From contig JAVSML010024569.1 of the NCBI GenBank assembly GCA_038503035.1, positions 496,001 to 560,000 on the forward strand: DNA of 64,000 bases, in the 5' to 3' direction. How positions within the stretch are numbered: position 1 is the first letter of the stretch; the number at the start of each line of letters is the position of its first letter. Source of the stretch: Crocodylus rhombifer (Eukaryota; Chordata; Crocodylia; Crocodylidae). The notes under the pieces were generated by a model, which ran no database searches, was not told the DNA's origin, and saw only the letters and a program-made list of their open reading frames with translations. Shown here in pieces: positions 22,608-35,470 of the stretch. The position numbers and the translations under genes were made by a program.

Positions 22608-23125
22608 TATATATACAGGTTTCCCCTCGATTTATGAGATAGATGCGTTCCAAGGGAAGGGCACATAAATTGAATTTGCATAAAGTGAACCCAGTTTACA
22701 ATTAAATGAATAGGGATGCATTTCCATGGTGGAGAGGGAGGGAGGGAGTGAGGTTGGGGCTAGGAAAGGGGCAGGAAGAGGGGCATGGCACAGCCCAGTG
22801 GCTGCAAGCAGGCCCCCAGGGCTGCAGCAAGGGTGGCACCAGGCTCTTCGCGGTGCTCAGGGTGGGTGGCAGGCCCACTCACCCCACTGCTCCGCTTCTC
22901 CCCACTCACTGCAGCCCCTGCTGATGCGGCCGCAGGAGCAGCCAACAACTACCTGCCTGCAACCGCTGGCTTGCACCATGCCCCAAACCCACTGGAGCAG
23001 CGCAGCCCAGCGGCTGCAAGCAGACAGTGCCCACTGCTCCCAGGGCTGCAGCAGAGGCAGGAAGCAGCCTGCAGTGGGACAAGAGCAGGGTGGCACCAGT
23101 GGCTGCTACAGGCTGGATTATATAC
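22608..23125. mobile_element. Putative DNA transposon with GC-rich duplicated interior
   Basis: The left part (ATACAGGTTTCCCCTCGATT, then GATGCGTTCC) resembles ends of known amniote DNA transposons. The interior is GC-rich and holds a direct duplication: AGCCCAGTGGCTGCAAGCAG at about 22792 recurs with one change at about 23006, each followed by CCCAGGGCTGCAGCA and GGGTGGCACC. The right end is not defined. The many overlapping open frames on both strands reflect base composition. Confidence 0.45.
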
Positions 23126-24519
23126 AGTATATACAACAGAAGTCAGGAGACAGATTTTCCTTATGTGCATGAAATTTTTAATGTAGAATGTTGCTGGAAA
23201 AGACAAGCAATAAACAAATATACTAAAGAAGCATAATATCAGCCGTTAGCATGAATAACTAGTTATAGATTATAGTTCATACTTATTGTTATTAATATAG
23301 TATTTATACTCTAGGTTTAGGATTGACATTCAATCATGTCATACCAAGCCGATACCTTGTATTTTAGAAATATAAAAGTAAATTATAAATAGATATATGT
23401 TAATACAAAAGAATCTATAAAACTATTGTGAAGAAGCCATGAAAAGGTTACTGGAAATGGGGGTGAAGGCACTATTAAAAAAAACAGTGCAATCCTGCAA
23501 ACATTTATGCATAAACTTAACTTTGAGCACATAAATAATCCCACTGACATTAGGACTGGGACACAAAATATTAATTTTACTGATAGTCAACATCCTCTCC
23601 TAGAACTTCACAATTCATCACCCATTGCTTACACTGCAGTAGCCCCTTGAAATCCCAGTCATTGTCCAGGGCCATACTATAAATCCAGTAAAATAAAAAA
23701 GACATTATCTGACACAAGGGACCCTCTAATATTCAGGGCCTGCCTCAGTGGGAGATTTACCATCGACTTTAATGGAGCAGCGTTGACCCCCACATTTCTC
23801 TAGTCACCAACAATTTAGCTGCCTACTTGCCAGCTCTCCCTTCTTCCTGCTACAGAAGAGACATATTTTCATTTCCATGTCAAAACTAAAATGGGAATGA
23901 GTGTTGCTCTTGGTTTTGCTGACCAAAAGTTACTTAAAAGAAAGCAGTTCCACCTGTTCAAATAGTTTCTCATTTTTATCTTTAGCAAGCCCCATTTATA
24001 CCATGTTTTTAAATCCTGCAAAGAAACTACAAAAAAAGTAACACAAACCTATCAAAAATTCAAAAACACCCCCCCAAAAAACAAGCCACCGCTGCCACCA
24101 CTACAAAAAACAAGTATTTCCACAGTTGCTGCTGGGAGAAAAAGCAGAAGAAGAATGAGAAGAAGAAAGAGCAAGCATAAGTGTTAAGACTGTTCTCAGC
24201 AGCAATAGAGAAAAAAAAAAAAAGAGTAAACAAGACTGAAAAGCTACAGCCTCAGACATTATGAATACCCTGACAGACTCCAGTCTGTAGCACTGAGTGT
24301 AGCATCAAAATAAATATTTTATGAATAGACAGCAGCAGCTACCAGTCCAGTCAATTTTTTTTAAAAGATCTTCCCTTCCCAGACTACTTGAAGATGTCTT
24401 TTTACATTTTTTCTCTCCCTCTACCACAGTTAAAAGCCACTTGATGGCATAAGAATGGATATGGATATCACAAAACAATATTTGGCACTGGTCTAGTTCT
24501 TAAAGCATTGTGACAAACA
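23126..24519. other. Unique AT-rich sequence
   Basis: No gene seen. A-rich runs lie at 24030-24110 and 24210-24225. Confidence 0.45.
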
Positions 24520-24705
24520 TAGGGAAATAATATAAAAGCACCATTAGTTTCCAAATGGGGAAAATGGAGACCAAAAGGACCCACGTGCCATAGATTTCAA
24601 TGGCAGGTAGATTAGGCCTCGGATGATTTTGCAGTCAGTAGCAGAGTCCAGGCTAAAATGCAGGTCCTTCTAATTCCAAGCCCTAGACAAGAGACCATGC
24701 AGCCA
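24520..24705 (+). mobile_element. Decayed MIR-like SINE
   Basis: The phrases CCAAATGGGGAAAATGGAGA, AGTAGCAGAGTCCAGGCTAAA and AGGTCCTTCTAATTCCAAGC follow the order of the conserved 3' half of MIR/CORE SINEs. It is old and heavily substituted. Confidence 0.6.
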
Positions 24706-26864
24706 TCCCTGATTTTGCTGAGATCAGGATCTCAAAGGACCCTGAGGCTCACAGCTACAGTCTTGCCAGATTCAGAGCATTGTGGGTAATGGTGTTTGGC
24801 CAAACCGAGACATTTCCTTTTCAATGCAAACCTGACTTTATGAAGTCTGTCCAAAAACTCCTTTGAGCAGAGAAACTAATCGTGATGCTTAGTAAGAAAC
24901 TTTTCAGAAAGCTTATTTCAGCCTCATGGCCTGAATAAAATAAGAATTTGTTATGAATCAGTAATTCACTTGGCATATATCCATATGCACACATATGCGG
25001 GTGTCCGCAGACGTTTGTATTGACAACCCCTGATGGGTGGGAGTCTTATTAAAAATTTGGTCTGATTGAAGTAGTCAGCTATAACCACAAAAGGTCTCTT
25101 TTCTTTTAAGGCTACACATCCAAAATTTACTTACTTCAAAGTCATACACATGATGATCTCACTAATTTGCACCTCAAATTCCACAAAGACTGCTGTCTCA
25201 TCCATCAACATCTCAAGTAAGATTTCATGGTAACGAAACATATTGAATTCTCAAATATTAAGGTTTCATTGCTTTGTCAAAATATGCTACAGTACGTTTG
25301 CCTGTATGCCATGATCATGAAACATTGTCAATATCTTAATGTGCAATTGCTCGAGTAAATGAACAAAGAACACTTGTGTGATGCACTATCCCTGCTTTAT
25401 TTGTTCCCTCTATACATTTTCACAATCTAATAGTTTGTAACAGAACTCCCCATCGTGTTGGTTGGCAAGGTGCTTCTATGTTTTCTTAAATGTGTAAAAA
25501 GCTCCTCTCTTGGACTACTTGACCATGACAAACTAAATGTCTAAGGAAAAGCTCAGCTGCAGCAGAACAATGCTTATTCACCTTGGTGGGAAGAGATACA
25601 CAGGTGGCTTTCTTTCCCTCTATTCCTGGTCCTGGGGACAGCTAGGGGCCACATCAGTTTTTGTAAAATTTACAGGCTCAGGGATGCATTAAACTGTGCT
25701 GGCTTGAACTGGCCTACAGACCTGCTGTGCCAGAGGGGATTGCCGTAGTATAGCATCATTTGGAGGCAGGTACGCTCATCTACTGGGGGAAAACCAGGCT
25801 ATGATGGATCTTTACAGCCAGAGGAATCTTTTGTTGCTCACCTAGGATAGCAAGTGCCATTTCACATAGTGAAACATGCACATGTGTATGGAGGTATCTG
25901 AGCCTACCTTTTTTACAGTAATAGGCTGGTTTGCATCCTCTAATCTGCAAGTAATCATAATCCATATCCTTTTTAAGACCTCTCCTGCTCCTCTCAATAG
26001 TTTTAACTTATTTTTAAAAGGGTGCTGTTGCACCTAATTATTATTCTAAAAAAGAATCCCAAAACATTAAATTATTAGTCCTAGAGTCTTATGCCTGTGT
26101 GGGAACTACATGGTGGTTCCTCCCTAAAACACTAAGTCTGTGCACTTTTGACCACATTTGAGTGGTTCTAAGAACGAGGTACGCCTCGTCCATCTCAAAA
26201 CTGGCAACAACCCTTATTATTTCAAACTAATGGGAAACAAATGTCATGCTGCTGAGATAAAAGTGACTTTGCAAAGTTATACTCCTTAAAAGCTGTCTTT
26301 ATAAAGAAACCAGGGCTCTTGTAAAAATACCTGCTTGCTTGAAAGAACAGAACACAGGGTTGTCATGACAAGTAGATGTATATTTCTATCATCCCATGTA
26401 TACTGGAACCTGAACATCACTTAGTATGATAGCTCTGATTTAATCTGGCTTTAATGAGTTCTCCCCATTTACACGTAGAAGAAGCCTGAAATTATTTACA
26501 GGTGCAATTTACATCTTTAAAAAGTGTCTAATTTGTAGAAACAGTCACATATGTAGGTATTTGCTGTCTAAACAGAATCCATATGGTAAGTACATAAAGG
26601 AAGGACCAGGTTCTGAAAATCTAGCCCCTTACTGGCCTAGCCCAGATGCTGTCCTTAAAGACACCTGTGCTACAACAGCACACATACTGATTGCTCCACT
26701 GTGCTTTAAGTCAGTCATCTAGCAAGAAAGATAGCCCTTGGCTATGGAATTTTCTTCTTCCCACACATACAGTGATTCATAACTTTTAAAAAGAAGCCAA
26801 TAAAAGCTAACTATAATATCTGACTCGTGCATAATTGTTTGCATCCATAGTAGTTAATTGTAAT
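24706..26864. other. Unique AT-rich sequence
   Basis: No gene or named repeat is visible. Small frames at 25780-26033 have no domain. Confidence 0.45.
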
Positions 26865-26965
26865 CATAGCCATTTGACACGTGGGTAAACTAAGGCACAA
26901 AGAGCAACTTGACTAAAGTCTCCTAGCAGGCTCATGACAGGGCTAGGAATAGCACCGATGCTGGA
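26865..26965 (+). mobile_element. Decayed MIR-like SINE
   Basis: GTGGGTAAACTAAGGCACAA, AGCAACTTGACTAAAGTCTC and GACAGGGCTAGGAATAGCAC align in order with the MIR core (GGGGAAACTGAGGCAC, TGACTTGCCCAAGGTC, GCAGAGCCGGGATT). Confidence 0.7.
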
Positions 26966-27869
26966 TATTGTAAAAGATGCAGATGGCACAGAGCATGAGG
27001 AGGGTATGGAAACAGTGCTAGATAGTAAGAAATCCAGCAGGGAGAAGAGGAAGAGACATCATGCTCACTGCTTGCATTAGATTTGGGGGCTCTTATCTTC
27101 ATATCCCAGAAAGTCCCATGTCATAAGAACAATGCCTTCATTTTTAGGAATAAATCAGAAGTCCAAATGTGCAGCCAGATGGACCTTAAGACCTTGTTTC
27201 CACAGGTCAGTTGCAATTTTAAGGGATTTACTGCTTCCCCCTCCACCCAATTTTTTACAGTCTAAATATCTCAAAAATTCAGACAAAAATGCATATCATG
27301 TAATTAACACACACCTCACCAATACATGTTTCCACAAACCAAGTAAATTAAGTTACGATAAATGCATCTGTGTAAATTTTCACTATCTAGATCCAAGACA
27401 AAATGGCAATTGCTTCCCATTTATTTACACTATGAGGCAGTTTGTAGGCACCAGAAAATGAAAATGTTTTCACTCACAAAATGACTAAAATATGATCAAA
27501 GCCCATGTAAATAACTCCCTAGGCCTTGATGTTTTCAAGAGAGTACCATATGGCTCATATGTATCCCTCAGCAAGAGGTTTCCAGAATTCAGGGCTAATT
27601 TGATTTGGGCATTTCTCTTTAGAAAATTTCAATTCCCCGAACATACTTTAAATTGCATTCTGCCTAAAAAAACATTTTTCTCTCATTTTGAATGCAAGTC
27701 AGTTCTTTAAATATAGTTATGCATGATCTTACAAATCTGTCGGGTAAATCCTTAAGCTTTCAGAACCAGCAGCAGTATAATGTTTAATTACGGCATCTTT
27801 GTCCGTTTTTGTTATTGCTAATATCTTTTATTGCAGTAGTGTCTAGAGGCCTCAACTGAGATGGTGGAT
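26966..27869. other. Spacer without recognised gene
   Basis: The frames at 27083-27710 are short, overlapping and have no domain. I see no splice-flanked exon. Confidence 0.4.
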
Positions 27870-28050
27870 TGCATTCAATAAGGTACTGTACAAACATGAA
27901 GTAGGAACCAGTCCTTGACCTAAACACTGTAAAATCTAAAGAGATAAGACAAGTAACAGGTAGAGAAAAAAGTGGTGAACAGGCATAGTGTTCAAGTACC
28001 TTGCCTGAGATCACGCAGGCAGCAATCTGGGGTAAGTGGGAAATGAGAAT
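27870..28050 (+). mobile_element. Ancient CORE/MIR-like SINE fragment
   Basis: AAGGTACTGTACAAACATGA, CCAGTCCTTGACCTAAACAC and CCTTGCCTGAGATCACGCAG resemble a widespread amniote SINE-like repeat. It is decayed. Confidence 0.5.
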
Positions 28051-28060
28051 TAGCCCCCTA

Positions 28061-28820
28061 GGCTAGGGTCAGACATTCAAAAAGCCTGAGCCTGAATTGA
28101 TTCAAACTTTGCAAGTTAATCTAAACTGGCCAGGCTCAACCGGTTTATAACTTGATAGACATTCTTTCTGGACTGAGGCAATGCAGGCATATGCCTGCCG
28201 TGGCTCAGGCTAGAAGCTGGTGGCTCTAGAGCATCCCTCCCTTCCTTTACACAGTGCTGAGCTGGGGGGGTGGGAGGGCATGGCCAGGCCCTGCAGGACA
28301 CTTTGATTAGGGGAGGCCTGCCTGTACCATCCCAGGCTTTTCCCCACCCACTGCTCAAGCGGTGGGAGTGTTGCCACATGCCCAGGGTCCGTGGACCTGG
28401 GGTCTGTGCTGTGGAAGATAGGGAAGGAGGGGGATTCCTGCTTTAGCAGCAAGGGCACCGGGGGAGGGTGGGGGGTTGGGCAGAGGGAAGCCAGGCAGAC
28501 ACTGCAGGTTCTGCTGGAGCTCCAGCCAGGGAACAGAGGGGAGAAGCCCTGCTGTGGAGCAAAGAGCTCCGCTCAGCCCAGAGAGCATGCTGGGATGCTG
28601 GGGATGTCTGGTTTAAGTTAAACCAATGTCTGGGACAGACATTGCATAAACTGGTTTGAGCCAAATCAGTTAAGTCTGATACTACATTCAACCAAGTTGA
28701 TCTCAAAACAGTTTCAGCCATTTGCAAACTGGTTAATGTGCACTGAACATCTGTTCTGTTACAGGTTTAAACCAGTTCTGATCACCTAAACAGGTCTGTG
28801 TGTAACATCTGTCCCTAGCC
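28061..28820. mobile_element. Non-autonomous DNA element with inverted ends
   Basis: The left end GGCTAGGGTCAGACATT and the reverse complement of the right end GGCTAGGGACAGATGTT agree at 15 of 17 positions. The inverted similarity resumes further in: GGCTCAACCGGTTTAT in the left arm faces a copy of GGCTCAAACCAGTTTAT in the right arm at about 28645-28661. The centre (28190-28600) is GC-rich and has no gene. Open frames on both strands there are compositional. No target duplication is evident. Confidence 0.8.
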
Positions 28821-31800
28821 CTGAAGTCCTGATACCATCTCTACAAAACCATCCTTCTCATCTAGAACACTTGCATCATGGCACTATCAGAGAGTAGGAG
28901 CCAACAGTTCTGCTGTGCTGTAGAAAGCAACCTGTGAAGGTTCCAGCGAACATTCCAGGATTTCGCCAGCAAACTTCACATTTTGTCAAAAAACTGACAG
29001 AGCAAAGATGATAGCAAAAACGCAAGGGGCAATTTAGCTACCTTCTGCTGCCATGTTGGTTTGTCTTTGGATGCCTTCATGCTCAATGTGTTCAATGGCA
29101 TAATCAGTCAGAAAAGGCGTTTCTTAATGAATAGGTAAAAGCAAAGAGAGCACTGCAACCCTATTTGAAGCCATGGCAACTGAAAAATAAATGCCTCTGC
29201 CAAAAATAAGCAGCTGATAGAACACATCTATTGGTACTATGGCAGCAGAGCCCTTAGGGAAGGGACAGACAGGCCTGACTGCAAAACAGGTATTAGTAAT
29301 GAAGGCTACTAGTTGGGTTATTGATAGCACATGAGTTTGGGTTGCCAAGTTGTAACAGGTACAATTCAGGTCCCCAAACGCCACATAAAAAAAACAGAGG
29401 AAAAACATGCCCAGGCTTCTCCCAAGCATAAGCCAAAATGTCAGAAGATTCATCATTCATCAGGAAGATACTATAAAACAGATGGAAAAAGTAGCTGGCA
29501 TTTTAAGAGCATACAACACAGTGAAGTGAAACTCAATGAGTGATCTACTCCTATTCTGAACAGTTAAACAGGAGTGCTGGTGTGCTAAGCATAGTTCAGC
29601 CCCAAGTGGTACGAGTTACATTTCCCTACCAAAGACAATACTTTAAAACAATTATTATAGAAGTAGCATTTTCTGCCATTGCACACACATTACACAGATT
29701 TTAAATGAGGGGGACAATTCAAGAGAAAACTGGAATCTTAAGCAACAAATAGCAGTGGTTTACAATCAAGAAATCATGTCACAGAAGTTTGATTGCTTTT
29801 GCAAAGGTCTGCTACAGAATCAGCAAGTGAAGGAAATTCAGTTGGTATAATGGATTTGGTATGTTGTACAATCCCAAGGAATCTTGAAGAAAAAAAAAAA
29901 TCAACTGAAATTAGCCAAGAGATGAAGACTATACTGCATGTCGAAGGTTAGGTACTGGCATTTAAAAAGCCTAAGATGGAATAGAACCACGTTGTATGGT
30001 TTTAGGTAAGCGGCATAGTTAGATTGATAATGAACAGAACACAAGTTCATTCACCCTTTGATGGAGGACACACACACACATACACATCTTATATCAGGTT
30101 CTGCCATTTTAAAACTGATTTCTGTTTGCCAAACTTCTGTTCTGTTACAGGTATACACGAGTTTCTGATCAATGATACCAGTAAAAGTATGATGTCTGTA
30201 CCTGACCAAAATGGGTAAAGAAAGCACACGTTGGATTTAAATCACTGATTTTAATCATGATTTAAAAGATAAATCAGTCTCCTCCTTGTGTGATAATACA
30301 TTTTAAATCTTTCTCTTTTACATTTGTACTTTAATTATTTTCACAAAGAATGCCTTGTTCTCATTTGTTGATGTACCTACTAAAAACACTTTGCACAAAA
30401 ATATGGGTTTCTAAATGCGGCGTTTCCTTTTCTTTTTTTTTGTGCTAACTTGTATGAGAGTTCATCTATATAAATTTAATTTTGGCATTTGTGTAGCTCA
30501 ATATACACGTATTAGTGTTCTTAGTGGTTAGATCTTTTATTATGCTCTTTTCTAGCATTTACTGTATTATTTTCACTCATGACTCATGCCATGTTTCATC
30601 TAGAGGAAAATCAGAATTCAGTTACACCAAAACACAATCTTTTTATTGTAGTTAAATAAAATACCTTAAACATCCTGCATAAATAAGATAAACATGGAGT
30701 TTAACAAAACATATTTTACTTTAAAAAAAATGTATTGATCAAATGAAGCATTAAACGTAGTTATTGAAACAACCAATTTTTTGGAGTCAGCCAGATTTTA
30801 AGGGTGTAAAGATGTAGTAAACGGATTATTGGGATTTTCAGAAGTGTGTGATTATTGGAAGCATCAAGGGTATATACTAAACTAAAAAGCTTTGCTGCAG
30901 TATTTCTTACCTGATATAGCCTCTTATCTGGACACAGCTCTGCCAACATGGCTAACAGCATTTAGGGAAATGGCAGCAGGAATACCCTGCCTGAGTATAT
31001 ATGCCACATCTGTGTCATGGAAGGCTTTGCTGCTATGGCTGAAGAGGAAGTAGCTCCACAAAAAAAAACAAATAAGCCCTAACTGGAGTTACGCACAATC
31101 TGAATAGGCATTTAAAAAAATTCTACCAGGTTCCTCTACATCTTTTGGTGTCTAAATACGTACATAGATCTGGCATCGTGCCCTTCAGTTTTGGAATCTG
31201 GATCCCACCTGCTTTTCATTCCAAAAATGGAGGGAAACAAGTGCTTCTTAGCTTCTAAAAGGTTTTCCTACTTTGAATGAACTAGCCACTATTAATGAAA
31301 TATTCTCTCTGCACCTTGGAACTAAAACCAGTTTGATGCAGCGTATAAGATTTAGTTAAGTATTTTAATAAATTATAATATATTTACGCCGCGACAGAGA
31401 TTACATGCAACCCTTCTGCCATGCCCTGGGCACCAGTAACAAGGGTCAGGTTCAAATGTACAGGTTTTATACCAAATTTTCAAATTTACCTCAAGCCCCC
31501 ACCCACCAACCTGGGAAAGTAAAATGTAACTGGGTGTTCTAATATGAACAAACTTTCCCACTTACATTTAGACGTTAAACTAAAACAGGGTTTGCTACAT
31601 GGGAAGAAGGGAACAAACATATAGCTCAGGAACACTTTCTTGAGGAGCCAGTAAGTCACAAGGCCATCCAGGGAGTTTCAGGCCCAGAATGCGTCCTACT
31701 CCTCACCAGAGATCCTGGTTTTCTCTGTTTAAAAACCAGTTTCTCTAATTAAGAAAGAAATAAAAACAAAAAAAAACCCCATGCAAATTCTCTAATAAAA

Positions 31801-31989
31801 AACACCAAATTCACAATTAAAATGAAACACCACTATCTATCCCATCTATCTATCTAGGTATCAACTGAACATAATGTTTTATTGATATATTTACAATTTT
31901 AAAGCAATTTGGAAGCCTACCAGTGCCTCAGTCGCTATAATCAAATAAATTCTAAATACCTAGACATTTTGGTATGTGATTTGGGGTTT
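28821..31989. other. Unique AT-rich sequence with small simple repeats
   Basis: No exon is recognised. Around 30230-30290 there is a GATTTAAATC-like AT palindrome cluster, and at 31830-31858 a short (ATCT)n run. A 110-codon minus-strand frame at 29124-29456 is hydrophobic but has no recognisable family and no start context; I treat it as chance. Confidence 0.45.
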
Positions 31990-32700
31990 TTTTAATCAAA
32001 AATCAGAGCTCCCCCTGCTCACCGGGACACAAGTCCAGGTCCCTCACTCCCAAGCCACCCCCAGTCCTGCCACTGCCCCTCACTCCCTACCCACAGCCAT
32101 GCCGGAGCCCCCAGCTGCCAGGGCTACCGGGCCAGGGACCTGGGTATGCCTCCTACTCTCCCACAGCAGCACACAAGGCCCGGCTGCCACCCATTGGAGC
32201 TGCTGAAGCAGAGCAGAGCACGGAGCCTGGCTCCCCCTTCCCCACGGGCAGCACAGCTAGAGCAGAGCCCATTGGGCATGGGGTGGATGCAGGCTCAACT
32301 CCCTGGCCTGCTGCCCTCCCTCCAGGGCCCCCACAGCAAGGCAGAGTGGAGCCAGGAGGGACATGTAGTACTGCCCCTGCCCACCTGGCAACAGCAAAGG
32401 GCACAACTCCAACTCAGCACTGCAACCCTGCTGCTGCCGGGCGGGCAGGGAGTGCTCATCAGGGCAGCACAGAGCTCGCAGCGACAAGGAGCCTCCCTGC
32501 CTGGCCTCACTCTGCCTTGCTCTGCTGGGTCCCACCTGCTGGGCTGTGGTGACTTCAGAGGGAGGGTAGCAGGGCAGGAAGCCCAAACCCACGATGGGCA
32601 GCCCGCCCCCACCCCACGCACAAATCTGGGAGGCACATGCCCCCCGGACAAGCCACCCGCAGGGGTCCCACTCCCTGCTGGAACGAGGAGGAGAGGCTAA
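31990..32700. repeat. GC-rich, CpG-poor block of unknown origin
   Basis: GC content rises sharply against AT-rich flanks. Open frames of up to 184 codons exist on both strands, but they are proline- and alanine-rich low complexity without a domain. CpG dinucleotides are few for the GC content, so this is not an unmethylated CpG island. It resembles the GC-rich interiors of the fold-back elements elsewhere in the window, although I cannot define ends. Confidence 0.45.
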
Positions 32701-33433
32701 TATGATTTAGCAGAGTACACTGACATGCACGTGACACTGCAGACATGTGCCCCCTTGACTAAAATTTGCCAAAATATTAGAGAATAATCCTTTTGCCCCT
32801 ATCATACCAAACTTATGTAAACAATTTTGCAAAGCATTTCTATTCCGAGAGAGAAGTGCATACAATTCACAGCTACTTGTATCACATTATTAGATTACAC
32901 ATACAAATGGCAATTCTGCCTACTGGGATTAGGTGAATACGTCTAAAACTCAGCCTTAAACTTTCAAGACTTACTTTTTAATTGTAGGAGTTGCCAATCC
33001 TTCAGTAACAGCAGGTCCTAAGATGGGATGGAGACATTCCATCACTAGATGGCAAATTCCCATGCAAAACTCACTAATGACAGGAATGACCAACATTATT
33101 TTTTGGTGTAATGGTACACCAGATAAAAATCTCTGGAAGAGGGATTCTTCCCATGGGCCGTAGGTTGCCAACTCTGTTGTTAGGATATTTTAGCACTAGC
33201 ATGTAAGAAGTGACTATAAATAAAGACTAACATATAACACTTCACTGCTTGCTTCTTCTGTGTATTTAAGATCACTCAGGCTCACCTCAGCAAGTATAAT
33301 TTAACTATCCTTCTGTATGACCATTAGTTCTACAGGAGAGACCTGGATTTCTAACTTCCTGGAGAAGCAAAGGAATCTTTAAGGGTAAATTCTGTCTTTG
33401 TTAATCCCCATGTAATCTCTGGATCCTCAATGC
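32701..33433. other. Spacer upstream of CR1
   Basis: No gene or named repeat seen. Confidence 0.4.
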
Positions 33434-35377
33434 ACAAGCTAAATCTATTCCAACATGGAGGAAAGACAGCAAGAAGGCACAGCAGCCCTCCTGGCTCTCT
33501 AGGGACCTAGCGGACCTCCTGCGGCTAAAAAGGAAAGCCTACAAAGGATGAAGGACAGGATTCACCTCCAAGGAGAATTATTCTGTGCTGGTCCGGTCCT
33601 GCAGGGAGAAAACCAGGAAAGCCAAGGCTGCAACTGAACTCCAACTAGCTTCAGGCATCAAGGACAACAAAAAGTCCTTTTTCAGATATGTGGGGAGCCG
33701 GAGGAAAAGCAAGGGCAATGTTGGACCCCTGCTAAACCAGATGGGGCAACTGACAACTGACGCCCAGGAAAAAGCCAACCTATTAAATAGGTACTTTGCG
33801 TCAGTCTTTCATCAGTCCCATGGGATGCCCATGCCTACTATGGGACAGGGAGATCCAGGTGATGGGGATCCCCTACCCTCCATCAATGCTGACCTCGTGA
33901 AGGAACATCTTGAGAAGCTGGATATCTTCAAGTCAGCCGGCCCTGACAATCTGCACCCCAGGGTACTCAAGGAGCTGGCGAGCGTCATAGCCCAGCCCCT
34001 GGCACGGATCTTTGAAAACTCCTGGCGCTCTGGTATAGTGCCTGAAGACTAGAAGAAGGCCAATGTGGTGCCTATCTTCAAGAAAGGGAGGACAGTGGAT
34101 CCGGCTAACTACAGGCCCATTAGCCTGACTTCTATCCTGGGGAAGATCTTAGAAAAGTTTATTAAGGAGGCCATCCTTGAGGGACTGGCCCAGGCTAACA
34201 TCCTAAGGGATAGCCAGCACGGGTTTGTTGTGAGTAGGTCTTGTATGACCAATCTCATTTCCTTCTATGACCAGGTGACCTATCACCTGGACAAGGGAGA
34301 AGAGGTTGATGTCATATATCTTGACTTCAAAAAAGCTTTTGATCTGGTATCCCATGATCACCTCTTGGCCAAACTGGCCAGTTGTGGCCTTGGCTCCACC
34401 ACCATCTGCTGGCTGGGAAATTGGCTCTGTGGTTGGACCCAGAGGGTTGTGATTGATGGCAGTCACTCATCGTGGTGCCCTGTGACCAGTGGGGTCCCTC
34501 AAGGCTCTGTCCTGGGACCCATCCTATTCAACATCTTCATTAATGATGTGGACATTGGAGTCAGGAGTGGACTGGCCAAGTTCGCTGATGACACCAAACT
34601 TTGGGGCAAAGCATCCACGCCAGAAGATAGGCGGGTGATCCAGGCTGACCTGGACACGCAAATGGGCGGACGAGAACCTCATGGTGTTTAACACCGAAAA
34701 ATGCAAGGTTCTCCACCTTGGGAGGAAAAACCTGCAGCATCCTTATAGGCTCGGCAGTGCTACGCTGGCTAGCACTACAGAAGAAAGAGACTTAGGGGTC
34801 ATCATTGACCACAAGATGAACATGAGCCTCCAATGCGATGCTGCAGCTAGTAAAGCGACCAAAACGCTGGCTTGCATCCATAGATGCTTCTCGAGCAAAT
34901 CCCGGGACGTCATTCTCCCCTTGTACTCGGCCTTGGTGAGGCCGCAGCTGGAGTACTGCCTCCAGTTTTGGGCTCCACAATTCAAAAAGGATGTGGAGAA
35001 GCTTGAGAGTCCAGAGAAGAGCCACGCGCATGATCAGAGGTCAGGAAAACGGATCTTATGATGATAGGCTGAGAGACATGGGACTCTTTAGCCTGGAAAA
35101 TCGTAGGCTCAGGGGTGATCTGATGGCCACCTATAAGTTTATCAGAGGTGACCACCAGGATCCGGGGGAACGTTTGTTCACCAGAGCGCCTCAAGGAATG
35201 ACGAGGTCGAATGGTCACAAAATCCTGCAAGACCACTTCAGGCTGGACATAAGGAAGAATTTCTTTACTGCCCGAGCCCCCAAGGTCTGGAACAGTCTGC
35301 CAGCGGAGGTGGTTCAAGCACCTACATTGAACACCTTCAAGAGTAAATTGGCTGCTTATCTTGCTGGGATCCTATGA
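33434..35377 (+). pseudogene. CR1 ORF2 reverse transcriptase, broken
   Basis: The encoded protein is the CR1 ORF2 polyprotein, lacking the endonuclease domain. The linker (PTWRKDSKKAQQPSWLSRDL) comes first, then the RT domain: NYRPISLTSILGK, motif A LDFKKAFD, motif B GVPQGSVLGP, motif C KFADDTKLW. The CKVLHLGRKN and RRLRGDLMATYKFI segments and an FRLDIRKNFF C-terminal end follow. It is broken by a TGA at 33549-33551 and a TAG at 34050-34052, each replacing a tryptophan codon relative to the family (TGG in the sister copy at the second site). There is also a ~5-nt deletion near 34655 and a 2-nt deletion near 35009, each shifting the frame. The final in-frame stop is TGA at 35375-35377. The endonuclease and ORF1 are absent, so the copy is inactive. 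Confidence 0.93.
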
Positions 35378-35470
35378 CCCCAGCTGACTTCCTGCCCTTT
35401 GGGCGAGGGGCTGGACTCGATGATCTCCCGAGGTCCCTTCCAGCCCTGATGTCTATGAAATCTATGAAAT
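33434..35470 (+). mobile_element. CR1 LINE, 5' truncated, 2 kb
   Basis: A CR1 that retains the region from the end of the endonuclease-RT linker through the whole reverse transcriptase and the 3' end. It finishes with GGTCCCTTCCAGCCCTGATG and two TCTATGAAA units, the usual CR1 tail. Large parts match the copy at 55409-56993 almost word for word, so both belong to one young subfamily. CR1 elements copy themselves through target-primed reverse transcription, which leaves 5' truncations like this one. Confidence 0.95.

Noticed and set aside
29124..29456. Hydrophobic 110-codon minus-strand frame
   Set aside because: Looks like a membrane protein by composition only; no recognisable family and no exon borders.
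32146..32700. 184-codon plus-strand open frame in the GC-rich block
   Set aside because: Overlapped by long frames on the other strand, proline- and alanine-rich, no domain, no splice or promoter context; best explained by base composition.
31990..32700. CpG island or promoter
   Set aside because: CpG is strongly depleted relative to GC content, unlike a functional vertebrate CpG island.
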